From Alphaproteobacteria bacterium (GTDB lineage Bacteria; Pseudomonadota; Alphaproteobacteria; Micavibrionales; Micavibrionaceae), in NCBI GenBank assembly GCA_020443295.1, contig JAGRIJ010000014.1, positions 1 through 53,564 on the forward strand: a stretch of DNA of 53,564 nt, given 5' to 3'. The notes under the pieces were generated by a model. It saw only the letters and a program-made list of their open reading frames with translations, was not told the DNA's origin and made no database searches. Positions 7,762-16,252 of the stretch are shown here, one piece after another (position 1 is the first letter of the stretch; the number at the start of each line of letters is the position of its first letter). A program made the position numbers and the translations under genes.

Positions 7762-10726
7762 GGCTTACCTTTTGTCCGGCGTTCTGTGTGATCCAGTATA
7801 TAGAGAAGAGAGAAAAAGCGGTTTCCGCAATCAGGACACCCCAGAAGAGCCATGCGGCTGCCTCGGTAAATCCGTAGGCATGAAGGCCGACGCTCAGGAG
7901 GTTCACTCCGAACCATGAAACGGCAAGAACGGCGGCAAGGAAGGCCAGCCCGGCTGTATAGATCAGCGGAGAGAACTGGCCGCTGATCCGTCCGTGCATG
8001 ATCCAGACCAGCCAGAGCACCAGCAGCAATGCTCCGTTTTCTTTGGGGTCCCAGCCCCAGAAGCGTCCCCATGACTGGTCGGCCCAGATGCCGCCCAATA
8101 CCGTTCCGGTCGCACAGAAAAGAAGAGCAAGAAGTGCAGCCAGTTGCACTTTTTCAAACAGTTCGGGCGGGGGGCGGCTTTCATTGTCATGGATCATGGT
8201 GAATAAAGCCCAGTGCGCCAGAAGGGCGGTCATCAGGCAAAAGCCGTATCCTGCGGTTATGCACAGAACATGCGTGGCGAGCCAGAAATTGGTATTCAGA
8301 ACGGCGGTGAGCATCACGAAGCTGTCGGCATCGGTTTCGTGGGCGAATCCGAGCAAGCCCAGAAGCACTCCGGAAAAAGCGCCTAGGGCCAGCCATAGAA
8401 TTTTTCTCTGTCGAATATAAGAGATCAGGGCGTAGCCTACGGCTATCGCGCCGACAAACAGGATGGATTCGTAGAGAGTCGTTACAGGCGGACGCTGGAG
8501 GATCAGAATCCGCATGGCCAGCCCGGTGATCTGAACGAGAAGGCCGCAGAGCAAAGCTATGAAGGCTGTTGTCTGCAATATTTTCATTTTGAAGAACAGA
8601 TGGCCTGTCAGAATGCAAGCTGAGAGAACATAAAGGATGAAGGCTGCAAAGAATGGAGTAAGACGGTTGTAAAAGACCTCCAGTTCCAATTTTTTATAAT
8701 CCACTTTTTCTGAAGACAGGGATCTGATTGAATCATTCAGATCCCTTACCGCATTTGCCCACGCTGTGGCGTCGCCGTCATGATACGCGGCGGCGAGCTT
8801 TTTCCAGTGTTCGAAGAGGGAGGCGGTTTGCGGATTGCTTTTTCCTTCCAGTACTACGCTCCACGGCGATAGCCAGGGACCATCCTGCGCGGTTGTGTCC
8901 GGGATCATTTTCAGTTCGGTGCTGTGTTCGCCTTTTTCCCGCAGGCGCGTCATGGAAAAGGATAAATAGACGATTGCCTGCTCGGTGGGCGTGTAGGTTT
9001 CAATGTCGCGGCCTTTGCTCTGAATGATCCTGCTGAGTTCGTCTTCCAGATGTTCGCGAAACTTCAGCGTTTCCATGTAGTTCAGAATTTTTCCTGAATA
9101 GGGCTTCAAATTATCGGGAACATCATCGGGCAAGGTTACTGAAAGCGGCAAGAAGAGGGTCAGGCTGCTCATCAGATTATCGAGCAGAACAAGATTTTTC
9201 TGCAGTTCGATCAGGTCTTTTTGCGCGGTAGTCCAGTTTTTCTCAGGTAAGTTGGCGATGGAGAGAATGGTTTCCTGTTTATTGCCCAGTTTTTCGGAAA
9301 CTTCCCGGGCGCTGTAGAGATGGCTACTTCTTAACGGCAGGCTCAGAAGCGCGAGGACATCCGGGTTACTGATTTTAAAGACCGGAATGGTTTCCGCGCG
9401 TGCGGGATCAAAGAGCGTTTCGGCAAGCCAGTTGATCGCGCTCATGTTTTCGAGGTGATCGCGGGAGGAGAATAATTTCAGGTTTGCGCGGGCGAAACTG
9501 TCCAGAGGTTTGAAGCGTCCGTTGTGCAATGCGGGCAGGCGGGAGAATTCCTGCATCGGCAAGGCAGAAGTATTTTCCTGAGCGCAGGCCGGATGAATCC
9601 ACAGGCTGTTAAGAAGGAATACGATTATCAGTGCTGCCGTTTTTCTTGAGCTTCTTCTTACGAAGAGAAGATGAACAATTAAACCCAGGCACATGGCCAG
9701 ACCGGACAGGTAGGGAAAAACTCTGCCGACATTATGAACGACGGCCAGGACCGACATTTCTCCTGCGGGGGTCTGGACGAAAGACGACTGAAAAAACGTA
9801 TAGCCCTTATAGCGCAAGGGCTGGTTCATGCTGATGACACTTTCCCAGCGCGTCTTGCCGTCAATAATCCGGACGCGCGATTCATAGGCGCGCGCCATTT
9901 CCGTGCCGGGATGCATTTCGCGCCGAAACTCCAGAAGCTGGATCGTGAAGGGGATTGTATGTTGTGCTTTTCGCAGAGTGAATCGGTAGGTTTCGCCATT
10001 GACCCTGATTTCCGGAAGCTTCGGAACTTCATCGAGAACGAGGTATTTACCGTCATCCTGCGATCCTTCGACTGAAAAGGTTGCGCCGGTCAGGTTTTCC
10101 TCGTCCTGCATCTTTAACGGGCCGGGCAGCAGGCCCATGTTAGCGGCCATGCCTTTAAAATCCCCGCTGGCATCCTGCCGGGCGATGATGGAGCAATTCC
10201 GACAGCTTTCGATGATTCTTACGATCAGGGGCGGATCGGTGATGCGGAGGGTTTTTCCAACCTGCAAGGCGGAGGCATCGAATGACCGCACGGCGTTTCC
10301 TGCGGAATCCAATAATACGAATTCACGCTGGTGATAATCCGAGACGAAGGCTTTTTCCTGCCCATTTAAAAGGTCCATATACCCTTCCTGACTGAAAAGC
10401 GCGGTAAAGAGTCCGCCGAAGAGCAGGAGCAGCGCGCCGAGATGGGTGATGATTACGCCGGATTTTTCCTTCGTCCACGGACTTTTCATGATGACCTTGA
10501 GCGTCAGGTTCAGCGCAATGATAGTCAGAAGGCACGGCAGGCCCGGCAGGGGCAAGGGACCGAGCCAGAGGATCGGGTCCGTGAAGAACATCTGGGTTGC
10601 TGCATACAGGCCGATATATTTTTGTGCTATGGTGCCGGCGACCAAGTAGGCCATCATAACCGGCAGGACGATATTAAACGGCTTAGGTCCTGAAAAAGCA
10701 TCAAGAATCTGGCGTAGTGCGGTCAT
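7751..10726 (-). CDS. ccsBA: Fused ResB-CcsA (CcsBA) cytochrome c synthetase
   Basis: A 991-residue membrane protein that joins both halves of the System II (Ccs) cytochrome c synthetase. The N-terminal part has ResB-type transmembrane helices (about the first 110 residues and a further helix near 360) enclosing a large periplasmic domain. The C-terminal 300 residues are CcsA-like, with many membrane helices and the haem-handling WWD-type motif QSWGRFWGWDPKENGA. The complex exports haem and ligates it to CxxCH of apocytochromes. An intervening domain of about 300 residues (TSALPMQEFSRLPALHNGRF onward) is typical of the fused proteins. The ATG at 10726 (MTALRQ) is preferred over a TTG at 10777. 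A small inverted repeat, TCCGTT-GTTT-AACGGA (10732-10747), lies just upstream. Confidence 0.93.
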   Translation of the reverse strand: MTALRQILDAFSGPKPFNIVLPVMMAYLVAGTIAQKYIGLYAATQMFFTDPILWLGPLPLPGLPCLLTIIALNLTLKVIMKSPWTKEKSGVIITHLGALLLLFGGLFTALFSQEGYMDLLNGQEKAFVSDYHQREFVLLDSAGNAVRSFDASALQVGKTLRITDPPLIVRIIESCRNCSIIARQDASGDFKGMAANMGLLPGPLKMQDEENLTGATFSVEGSQDDGKYLVLDEVPKLPEIRVNGETYRFTLRKAQHTIPFTIQLLEFRREMHPGTEMARAYESRVRIIDGKTRWESVISMNQPLRYKGYTFFQSSFVQTPAGEMSVLAVVHNVGRVFPYLSGLAMCLGLIVHLLFVRRSSRKTAALIIVFLLNSLWIHPACAQENTSALPMQEFSRLPALHNGRFKPLDSFARANLKLFSSRDHLENMSAINWLAETLFDPARAETIPVFKISNPDVLALLSLPLRSSHLYSAREVSEKLGNKQETILSIANLPEKNWTTAQKDLIELQKNLVLLDNLMSSLTLFLPLSVTLPDDVPDNLKPYSGKILNYMETLKFREHLEDELSRIIQSKGRDIETYTPTEQAIVYLSFSMTRLREKGEHSTELKMIPDTTAQDGPWLSPWSVVLEGKSNPQTASLFEHWKKLAAAYHDGDATAWANAVRDLNDSIRSLSSEKVDYKKLELEVFYNRLTPFFAAFILYVLSACILTGHLFFKMKILQTTAFIALLCGLLVQITGLAMRILILQRPPVTTLYESILFVGAIAVGYALISYIRQRKILWLALGAFSGVLLGLLGFAHETDADSFVMLTAVLNTNFWLATHVLCITAGYGFCLMTALLAHWALFTMIHDNESRPPPELFEKVQLAALLALLFCATGTVLGGIWADQSWGRFWGWDPKENGALLLVLWLVWIMHGRISGQFSPLIYTAGLAFLAAVLAVSWFGVNLLSVGLHAYGFTEAAAWLFWGVLIAETAFSLFSIYWITQNAGQKVSHET

Positions 10727-10791
10727 AACGGTCCGTTGTTTAACGGATACGCATACACCCGCTGTCGGGAAAGGCAAGGGTTATTTTGCTC

Positions 10792-11112
10792 TTATTCAGG
10801 AACGGGAACAGCCGAGCCTGAATGTCCATGGCCTGAACCGGGTGTATGGCCGGGTTCAACCTGAACAGGGGGCATCGGTTCCGGCGGAAGAGGGCTGGGC
10901 TTTGGAGGCGTGCCTTTGGTTTCGCCGGGGCAGGGGGCAAATTCGCAGTGCGGACCCGTCCGGGAGACGTAACTGCCATCGGGGCACAGTTTGGCTTCCA
11001 TCGTGCACACGATGGGTTCTTTTATGTCTGCGGCCGATGCGCTTGCAGCCCCAAATATCGTGGGGAACAATAGAGCTGAAGCGAGCAAAATCATCTTATC
11101 TGTTTTTGTCAT
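10792..11112 (-). CDS. Small secreted Cys/Pro-rich protein
   Basis: The product is 106 residues if started at 11112, where AAGGG precedes the ATG and a clear signal peptide follows (hydrophobic core LLASALLFPTIFGAASASA, cut after Ala). The mature part has four cysteines in a compact block, CTMEAKLCPDG then CEFAPCPG, that resembles small Kazal-like or Cys-knot modules seen in bacterial secreted proteins. It is followed by a Pro/Gly/His-rich tail. Function unknown. A longer frame reaches upstream to 11244 but that extension looks non-coding. Confidence 0.68.
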   Translation of the reverse strand: MTKTDKMILLASALLFPTIFGAASASAADIKEPIVCTMEAKLCPDGSYVSRTGPHCEFAPCPGETKGTPPKPSPLPPEPMPPVQVEPGHTPGSGHGHSGSAVPVPE

Positions 11113-11200
11113 GGTTTGAGCCCTTGAGTCGAACGTGTTCATTCTCTTTATACTGCTCCCCGACTTAGCTGTGCAAGACTTTTGCCTGAACGGGCGCGTG

Positions 11201-11779
11201 CTAGCCCGAACGCAAGGTCTTTTCGATCCGGCTGTCGGGGACAAGCCAGATGAGCGCTACGAGCACGTATAGCGCTTGCGCGATCCATGGGCTTATAAAT
11301 GAGGAAGGGATGGCAACCAGATAGAGGAACTGAGAAATTTTGCCCTTGATATCCTTGCCCACGGCCTGGCTTAAAAGGGAGTCCTTGCCGTGTTCGCGCA
11401 CAATGGCGTGCTGAAGGATGTAATATGCGATCGCAGCCATCAGCAGCACCGCGCCATACAGGGAGCTGGGAAGAGCCGCGAAATGGTTTTCGCCCATCCA
11501 TCCTGTCACGAAGGGGATGAGAGACAGCCAGAAAAGAAGATGCATGTTGGCCCAGAGAATCGCGCCGTTCACCCGTTGCGTAGCCTGAAACATGTGATGA
11601 TGGTTGTTCCAGTATATCGCAAGATAAAAGAAACTCAGCACGTAGCTCAGAAAGACCGGCAACAGGGGGGTGAGCGCCGATACAGTTCCGCCGTGAGGGA
11701 TTTTCAGTTCCAGAACCATAATGGTGATGATGATCGCCAGAACCCCGTCGCTGAACGCTTCCAGCCTTCCTTTATGCAT
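11201..11779 (-). CDS. TMEM175-type (DUF1211) ion channel protein
   Basis: About 192 residues with six predicted membrane helices. The first helix carries the hallmark RLEAFSDGVLAIIITIMVLEL, matching the RxxxFSDG pattern of the TMEM175 family, whose bacterial members form tetrameric potassium-permeable channels. A histidine-rich loop (NNHHHMFQ) follows helix two, as is common in the family. I start at the ATG at 11779; an upstream ATG three codons earlier (11788) is equally possible. Nothing in the neighbourhood suggests a specific partner. Confidence 0.88.
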   Translation of the reverse strand: MHKGRLEAFSDGVLAIIITIMVLELKIPHGGTVSALTPLLPVFLSYVLSFFYLAIYWNNHHHMFQATQRVNGAILWANMHLLFWLSLIPFVTGWMGENHFAALPSSLYGAVLLMAAIAYYILQHAIVREHGKDSLLSQAVGKDIKGKISQFLYLVAIPSSFISPWIAQALYVLVALIWLVPDSRIEKTLRSG

Positions 11780-11849
11780 GCTTGCCATGCTTTCTGTTTA
11801 GAGGAAGAGCCGGAAGCTGTCCAGAAGGGGGGGCGACAGGTTGCGCGCC

Positions 11850-12380
11850 TTACTGGTTTTGCGCTCTTTTCTGCCGGATTTTTTCCCTGAAATTCTTGCC
11901 GTGGCCGCCTCCGCCGCCGTTTTTACGTTTTTCCATGATCTGGGTGCGCTTTTGCTTGAGTTTTTCCTTTTGCTCCGGGGAGAGGCTGTCGTACTTGGCT
12001 TTTGCCTGCTGGCGCCGGGCGTCGACCTGGGCCTTTTGCTCCGGACTCAGGTTTTCGTAGCGTTTTGCCGCCGCATCATGAATAGCGGCCTGTTTTTCCT
12101 CCGGAGAGAGGTTCTGAAAGTCCGCCTTTTTTTGCTTGGCTTCGTCGATGGCCGCCTGCTGTTCCTCGGGGCTCATATTCTCGAATATTTCCCGCTTTTC
12201 CTGCATTTTTTTCTTGCGGGCGTCGATCTGGGCTTTTTGTTCGTCGCTCAGATTGTCATATTTTTCCTGCAGACGCGGGTGAGCCACAGAAGGGGCGTCT
12301 TCAGCAAAAACCGGGACAGACAGGCTTGTCAGTCCGGCCAGCGTAAGAGTTAAGAAAAACAGGCGGGTTCCGGTTTTCAT
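11850..12380 (-). CDS. Secreted protein with LSPEQK-type repeats
   Basis: A signal peptide (LFFLTLTLAGLTSLSVPVFA, cut before EDAPS) is followed by a chain of near-identical helical repeats of about 22-25 residues. Each is centred on the pattern N(L/M)S(P/D)E(E/Q)KAQ(I/V)DAR; five copies are visible (LSDEQKAQIDAR, MSPEEQQAAIDEA, LSPEEKQAAIHDA, LSPEQKAQVDAR, LSPEQKEKLKQKR). The C-terminus is Gly/Lys/Arg-rich. This resembles the DUF3106-like and Spy/CpxP-like periplasmic helical proteins but the repeat number is high. I start at 12380, preceded by AGAGG nine bases upstream, rather than at the ATG six codons earlier. Function unknown; a periplasmic chaperone or metal/anion-binding role is conceivable. 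Confidence 0.75.
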   Translation of the reverse strand: MKTGTRLFFLTLTLAGLTSLSVPVFAEDAPSVAHPRLQEKYDNLSDEQKAQIDARKKKMQEKREIFENMSPEEQQAAIDEAKQKKADFQNLSPEEKQAAIHDAAAKRYENLSPEQKAQVDARRQQAKAKYDSLSPEQKEKLKQKRTQIMEKRKNGGGGGHGKNFREKIRQKRAQNQ

Positions 12381-12480
12381 GGTGTGTAACCTCTTCATTT
12401 TCGATGATCCTCATCCTATCATCGCACAGGATTATTAATGGGATATGTCGGTTTTGTAATTTTTTGTAAATGTGGCGGGA

Positions 12481-12495
12481 AATGGCGGAGAGGGT
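12481..12495 (+). repeat. Attachment-site core repeat, outer left copy
   Basis: The 15-bp sequence AATGGCGGAGAGGGT is identical to 35756-35770, which covers the 3' end of tRNA-Ser(CGA). It marks the outer left edge of the island: chromosomal secreted-protein gene to the left, AT-rich foreign DNA to the right. A shorter 12-bp copy is at 14256. Confidence 0.85.
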
Positions 12496-12569
12496 ATTCT
12501 AAGGAAAATTTCCGTGCAAATATATGCGGCTTTATCTGAATGTCGAGTATGAGAGCGTGAAGAAAGTTA

Positions 12570-12593
12570 CTTGCTAGTTTATCTACTAGCAAG
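12570..12593. promoter_or_regulatory. Inverted repeat upstream of DUF262 gene
   Basis: CTTGCTAG and CTAGCAAG form a perfect 8-bp inverted repeat around an 8-nt spacer (TTTATCTA), 45 bp before the preferred start of the DUF262 gene. It is placed where an operator would be expected; no T-run follows, so it is not an obvious terminator. Confidence 0.5.
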
Positions 12594-12638
12594 CTGCGGG
12601 GGATGTATGATACCTATTCGAAATGGAGGCCCAAGGTT

Positions 12639-13733
12639 ATGAATGATAAAAATGAAGAAGATTTAGAAATCGAAGAAGAAATTGATGAAACTCCGTATGT
12701 AGAATTTGATATTTCTGTATCACCTTCTGACCCGACACTTGAATTACTTGCCCAGCAATTAGACAACGATGATATTATTATCCCATTCTACCAAAGAAAA
12801 TATGTCTGGAAAATCGAGCAGGCTTCTAAACTTATAGAATCGTTTTTAATGGGGCTTCCTGTCCCACAAGTATTCTTCTACGTAAATAATGAAAATCAAC
12901 TGGAAGTCATAGACGGCCAACAAAGAATGATGTCCGTCAAATACTTTTTTGAAGGATACTTCGGCGAAGAAGACGCAAAAGGAAACAGGCAGGTTTTCAA
13001 ATTAAAAGGTCTTTCAGAACGTTCGGAATATAATGGAAAAACTTTTGAACAATTATCATCCAAAGACCAAAGAAAACTTAGAAACTCAACGCTAAGAGCT
13101 ATTAACATTAGGCAATTAAAACCTGAGCCTCAAAAAGATAACGCTGTCGGCGATAGCGTCTTCCATATATTTGAACGATTAAATACGGGAGGGACAAGCC
13201 TAAAACCTCAAGAAATTAGAAACGCCGTATACCGAGGCAATATTGTAGAGGAATTGAAAAAGCTAAATGCAATTCCTGAATGGCAAAAAATTCTTGGCCT
13301 AAGCAAACCGGACAAAAATCAAAAAGATGTAGAGCTTGTGCTTAGGCTTTTTGGGTTATTTGAAAACTGGGAAAGTTATCAAAAACCAATGTTAAGTTTT
13401 TTAAATAAAACCATGAAAGAAAACACAGAATTTTCTTCTGACAGAGCTCAAAAATTTATTCCAAACTTTGAAAGAGTTGTAAAATTCATATCAAACTGCA
13501 TCGAAAAACCATTCAGACCCAAACGTGTCATTAACTCTGCGGCACTAGAAGGGGTAATGGTCGCACTACTGGAAAGCAAAACACCCGACGAAGCTACTTT
13601 TAAAACTAGGTATGAAAAGCTTATGTCTGATGAGGATTTTATTTCAAAAATCAGAGGAGGGACAACAGACCAAAAAGTTTTGGTGGACAGAATAAAACGC
13701 GCTAGGGACGTCCTTATAAATGGGACGGCCTGA
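12639..13733 (+). CDS. DUF262 (GmrSD N-terminal-like) protein
   Basis: A 364-residue DUF262 protein. Key features are the opening IIIPFYQRKYVWK (about residues 47-59), the strictly conserved DGQQRM (92-97) of the ParB/Srx-like nucleotide-binding fold, and FERLNTGGTSLKPQEIRNAV further on. In GmrSD this domain binds and splits NTPs and gates a nuclease domain against phages with modified DNA; the HNH-type half (DUF1524) is absent here. Instead a separate HEPN protein follows with a 14-bp overlap. The start at 12639 has GGAGG nine bases upstream; an ATG at 12603 has none. Codon use is AT-rich, unlike the chromosome, which fits transfer. Confidence 0.9.
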   Translation: MNDKNEEDLEIEEEIDETPYVEFDISVSPSDPTLELLAQQLDNDDIIIPFYQRKYVWKIEQASKLIESFLMGLPVPQVFFYVNNENQLEVIDGQQRMMSVKYFFEGYFGEEDAKGNRQVFKLKGLSERSEYNGKTFEQLSSKDQRKLRNSTLRAINIRQLKPEPQKDNAVGDSVFHIFERLNTGGTSLKPQEIRNAVYRGNIVEELKKLNAIPEWQKILGLSKPDKNQKDVELVLRLFGLFENWESYQKPMLSFLNKTMKENTEFSSDRAQKFIPNFERVVKFISNCIEKPFRPKRVINSAALEGVMVALLESKTPDEATFKTRYEKLMSDEDFISKIRGGTTDQKVLVDRIKRARDVLINGTA

Positions 13734-14235
13734 GTTAGTTCCTCACTTAGAAAGAATAGATATTCTTTCACAAGAGATGCAGAAACATATCCCGATCAGT
13801 TTAAAGGGAGTAAGTGATTTTAGAGCAGACTTGGCGGGTCTATTAGTTGTCACTATAGTCGCAAGCTACGAGTCCTGTGTGAAAGAAACTTTGATTAGTT
13901 ATTCTTTTAAGCAAAGTTCAAAATTTTCGGAATATGTAGGAAGAAGATACGATAAACTTAATAGCAAAATTGCTGTCAATGATCTATGCCGCTACTGCAA
14001 TGATTTCGAACCTTCTGCTCGTACAAAGTTCAATAATAATCGTAAAAAAAGGAAAGATCGTATCAACAACAGTCTTGGGCAAGATATAGAAAAAAAATAC
14101 CAACAAATACTGGATTGGCGACACGACTTTGCACACAAAGCATTACGAAACACAACTATAGAAGAGGCAATAGAATTTCATAGATACGCAAAGCATGTTT
14201 TGTTTGCGTTTTATGACTCTTTTAATTCTCCATAG
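13720..14235 (+). CDS. HEPN-domain protein (RiboL-PSP/MAE_28990-like), predicted RNase
   Basis: The 171-residue helical protein carries an RX4H motif in DWRHDFAHKA (Arg134, His139), the catalytic signature of HEPN ribonucleases. Its N-terminal region (DFRADLAGLLVVTIVASYESCVKETL) matches the pattern of the RiboL-PSP/MAE_28990 HEPN families. It overlaps the DUF262 gene by 14 bp, so the two are almost certainly coexpressed. By analogy with other HEPN toxins it probably cuts RNA when triggered, with the DUF262 protein as sensor or regulator; that link is inference. The gene ends 20 bp before the core repeat at 14256. Confidence 0.82.
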   Translation: MGRPELVPHLERIDILSQEMQKHIPISLKGVSDFRADLAGLLVVTIVASYESCVKETLISYSFKQSSKFSEYVGRRYDKLNSKIAVNDLCRYCNDFEPSARTKFNNNRKKRKDRINNSLGQDIEKKYQQILDWRHDFAHKALRNTTIEEAIEFHRYAKHVLFAFYDSFNSP

Positions 14236-14255
14236 CAGTATTTTAGCATAGGTAG

Positions 14256-14267
14256 AATGGCGGAGAG
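14256..14267 (+). repeat. attL core of the mobilizable element
   Basis: AATGGCGGAGAG is identical to the first 12 bases of the cores at 12481 and 35756. The sequence that follows (CACGGGAGATTGTTCGAAC) still resembles the tRNA-Ser 3' half, as expected for an attP arm. The recombinase reading frame continues through this copy when it is joined to the right end. Confidence 0.75.
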
Positions 14268-14364
14268 CACGGGAGATTGTTCGAACTCTCTCTATGACAC
14301 TCTAGCCGATTGGGAAGCCCAGCTTAAGCACGCAAATGTCTCATTCGAGGAGCTGTCCCCATGA
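14256..14364 (+). pseudogene. Detached 3' end of the serine recombinase gene
   Basis: Read in the recombinase frame across the core (ATG GCG GAG), these bases stay open for 35 codons and stop at TGA 14362-14364. The encoded tail after the core begins STGDCSNSLYDTLADWEAQL and ends FEELSP. The TGA overlaps the mobC start codon as ATGA. Joined to 34221-35756 in the excised circle, it would give a 547-residue recombinase translationally coupled to mobC. In the integrated state this piece has no start and is presumably not expressed as protein. Confidence 0.7.
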
Positions 14365-14816
14365 CAAGCTCCCCGAACACAACCAGCCGTCTCGATGAAT
14401 TTCTGACCGCTGCCAAGGGCGAAACCCTTGAATTTGCTAAGCCCAAGGCCAAGCCGCAGCACCCGTTCTCCATCCGCTTGACACAGGAGGAACGCGAACG
14501 GCTGGTATTGGAGGCCAAGGGCAAGCCTCTCAGCGTCTATATCCGCGAACGGCTCTTGGGCGATGGGGCTGCTCCCCGCAAGCTCCGGCGCAAACCTTCG
14601 GCTGACCATGCCTTGCTGTCTAAAGTTCTGGGAATGCTCGGCCAGTCCCGGCTGGCCAATAACCTGAACCAAATCGCCAAGGCCGCCCATATCGGGGTGA
14701 TCGTCCTCACGCCCGCCCTGATCGAGCAGATCGAGGATGCCTGCCGGGATATCCGCATCATGCGAGATGCGCTGCTGGCGGCTCTCGGATTTCCGCCTGC
14801 GGGGTCCGGCCCATGA
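14361..14816 (+). CDS. mobC: MobC-like relaxosome accessory protein
   Basis: The 151-residue protein contains the pattern FSIRLTQEERERLVLEAKGKPLSVYIRERL (about residues 32-61 in sequence order), the ribbon-helix-helix-like DNA-binding part of mobilization accessory proteins. It is followed by LLSKVLGMLGQSRLANNLNQIAKAA, the MobC hallmark. Such proteins bind oriT and help the relaxase open the strands. It overlaps the relaxase gene by ATGA (14813-14816). Its start codon is overlapped by the detached end of the recombinase gene, so in the circular element it would be translated from the recombinase transcript. Confidence 0.85.
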   Translation: MTSSPNTTSRLDEFLTAAKGETLEFAKPKAKPQHPFSIRLTQEERERLVLEAKGKPLSVYIRERLLGDGAAPRKLRRKPSADHALLSKVLGMLGQSRLANNLNQIAKAAHIGVIVLTPALIEQIEDACRDIRIMRDALLAALGFPPAGSGP

Positions 14817-16138
14817 TCCTTATCGGCAACCAGCGCGGCGGCGGGCGCGATCTCGCCGCTCATTTGCTGTCCCCGGACAACGATCATGTCACTGTGCATG
14901 AGGTCCGGGGCTTCGCATCCGATGATGTGCATGGGGCATTTCAAGAAGCCTACGCCATGAGCAAGGGAACGCGCTGCAAGCAATTCCTGTTTTCGCTCTC
15001 CTTCAATCCGCCGCCGCGCGAGAACGTCTCCACCGAAACATTTGAGGATGCGATTGCACGCGCAGAGGCCAAGCTGGGTCTGACCGACCAGCCGCGCGTG
15101 ATCGTCTTCCATGAAAAGGAAGGCAGACGCCATGCTCATGCGGTGTGGAGCCGTATTGATATTGAAGAGATGAAAGCGGTCCAGCTCTCGCATTCACACC
15201 GTAAGCTGCAAGACGTGTCGCGCGAACTCTACCTCGAACATGGCTGGCGGATGCCGGACGGGCTGGCGGACAAGAGCCGCAGCGATCCGCGCAACTTCAC
15301 ACTGGATGAATGGCAACAGGCCAAGCGGCAGGGAAAAGACCCGCGTGCGATCAAGACTGCCTTGCAGGATGCCTGGTCGATCTCGGACAACAAGGCCGCG
15401 CTCGTCCACGCTCTTAAGGAACGCGGCTTTACCCTCGCGCGCGGGGACCGAAGGGGATATCTCGCTGTCGATCTCGCAGGCGAAGTCTATGCGCTCCCTA
15501 AATGGGCGGGTGTCAAAACCAAGGACGTGCGCGCCCGTCTGGGTGAAGCCGATACGCTGCCCTCGCTGGATGACGCCAAGGCACAGATCGCCAAAGACAT
15601 GCAGCCTGCACTCACCCGATGGGAACGGGAACTACAAGAGCGGATCGACGCGCAGCACGCCCGCTATGAAACACACAAGCGCGGCCTGATTGAGCGGCAG
15701 GCCGAAGAACGGCAAACGCTGTTTGACGGGATCGAAGAACGTCGCATCCGGGAAACCCAAGCGCGGCAAGAACGCTACCGCACCGGGCTGGCCGGGCTCT
15801 GGGATAAGCTGCGGGGCGAACACCGCCGCTTGCGCGAAGAAAACGAAAAGGACGCTTATGATTCTCTGCTGCGGGACCGCCGCGAAAAGGATGAACTGAT
15901 CTTCAGCCAGCTTGAAGCGCGGCACACGTTAGCAGATCGCCATAAGCACGATGTGGAACGCCTGCATGAGCAACAGAAGGGATTGGCGGATGATCGCGCC
16001 CGGTTTGAACGGACGGCGCAAGGCCCGCCTGAACCGTTGGACGATGCCGCCCGGAAACGTGCTTTCATGGAGAGCCGCAAGACTTCTGCGGATGCGTTGG
16101 AGCGGTCAAACTCGCCCACTATCGAGCCGGAGCGGTAA
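14813..16138 (+). CDS. Relaxase, MobA/VirD2 type
   Basis: The N-terminal 170 residues form a relaxase domain with the metal-binding histidine motif in VFHEKEGRRHAHAVWSRID (about 100-120); the catalytic tyrosine is probably in the AYAMSKGTRC region near the N-terminus. The rest (from about residue 255) is a long charged coiled coil rich in Glu, Arg and Gln, ending in a basic, Ser-rich tail. The enzyme would nick one strand at oriT, stay attached to the 5' end and be led by the coupling protein to a secretion channel. It is coupled to mobC by a 4-bp overlap. Codon use is GC-rich, like the rest of the element backbone. Confidence 0.9.
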   Translation: MILIGNQRGGGRDLAAHLLSPDNDHVTVHEVRGFASDDVHGAFQEAYAMSKGTRCKQFLFSLSFNPPPRENVSTETFEDAIARAEAKLGLTDQPRVIVFHEKEGRRHAHAVWSRIDIEEMKAVQLSHSHRKLQDVSRELYLEHGWRMPDGLADKSRSDPRNFTLDEWQQAKRQGKDPRAIKTALQDAWSISDNKAALVHALKERGFTLARGDRRGYLAVDLAGEVYALPKWAGVKTKDVRARLGEADTLPSLDDAKAQIAKDMQPALTRWERELQERIDAQHARYETHKRGLIERQAEERQTLFDGIEERRIRETQARQERYRTGLAGLWDKLRGEHRRLREENEKDAYDSLLRDRREKDELIFSQLEARHTLADRHKHDVERLHEQQKGLADDRARFERTAQGPPEPLDDAARKRAFMESRKTSADALERSNSPTIEPER

Positions 16139-16252
16139 GATATACTGCGGGCGATCATATCCCCCTGCTGTGGAGTCAGCCTTGGTGTAGTGTTGCGGAT
16201 TCAATGGACGTGGGACGCCAGAAATACCTTCAACCGGGAGAATGTCGTTCTG

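Larger units (their letters stand above)
12481..14267. mobile_element. Small AT-rich island unit carrying a DUF262-HEPN module
   Basis: The segment between the core repeats at 12481 and 14256 is markedly AT-rich compared with both neighbours and holds only two genes. It carries no recombinase of its own. It probably arrived in an earlier integration event at the same tRNA-Ser site, with the larger element inserting later next to the tRNA; loss of most of an older element is equally possible. Confidence 0.6.
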
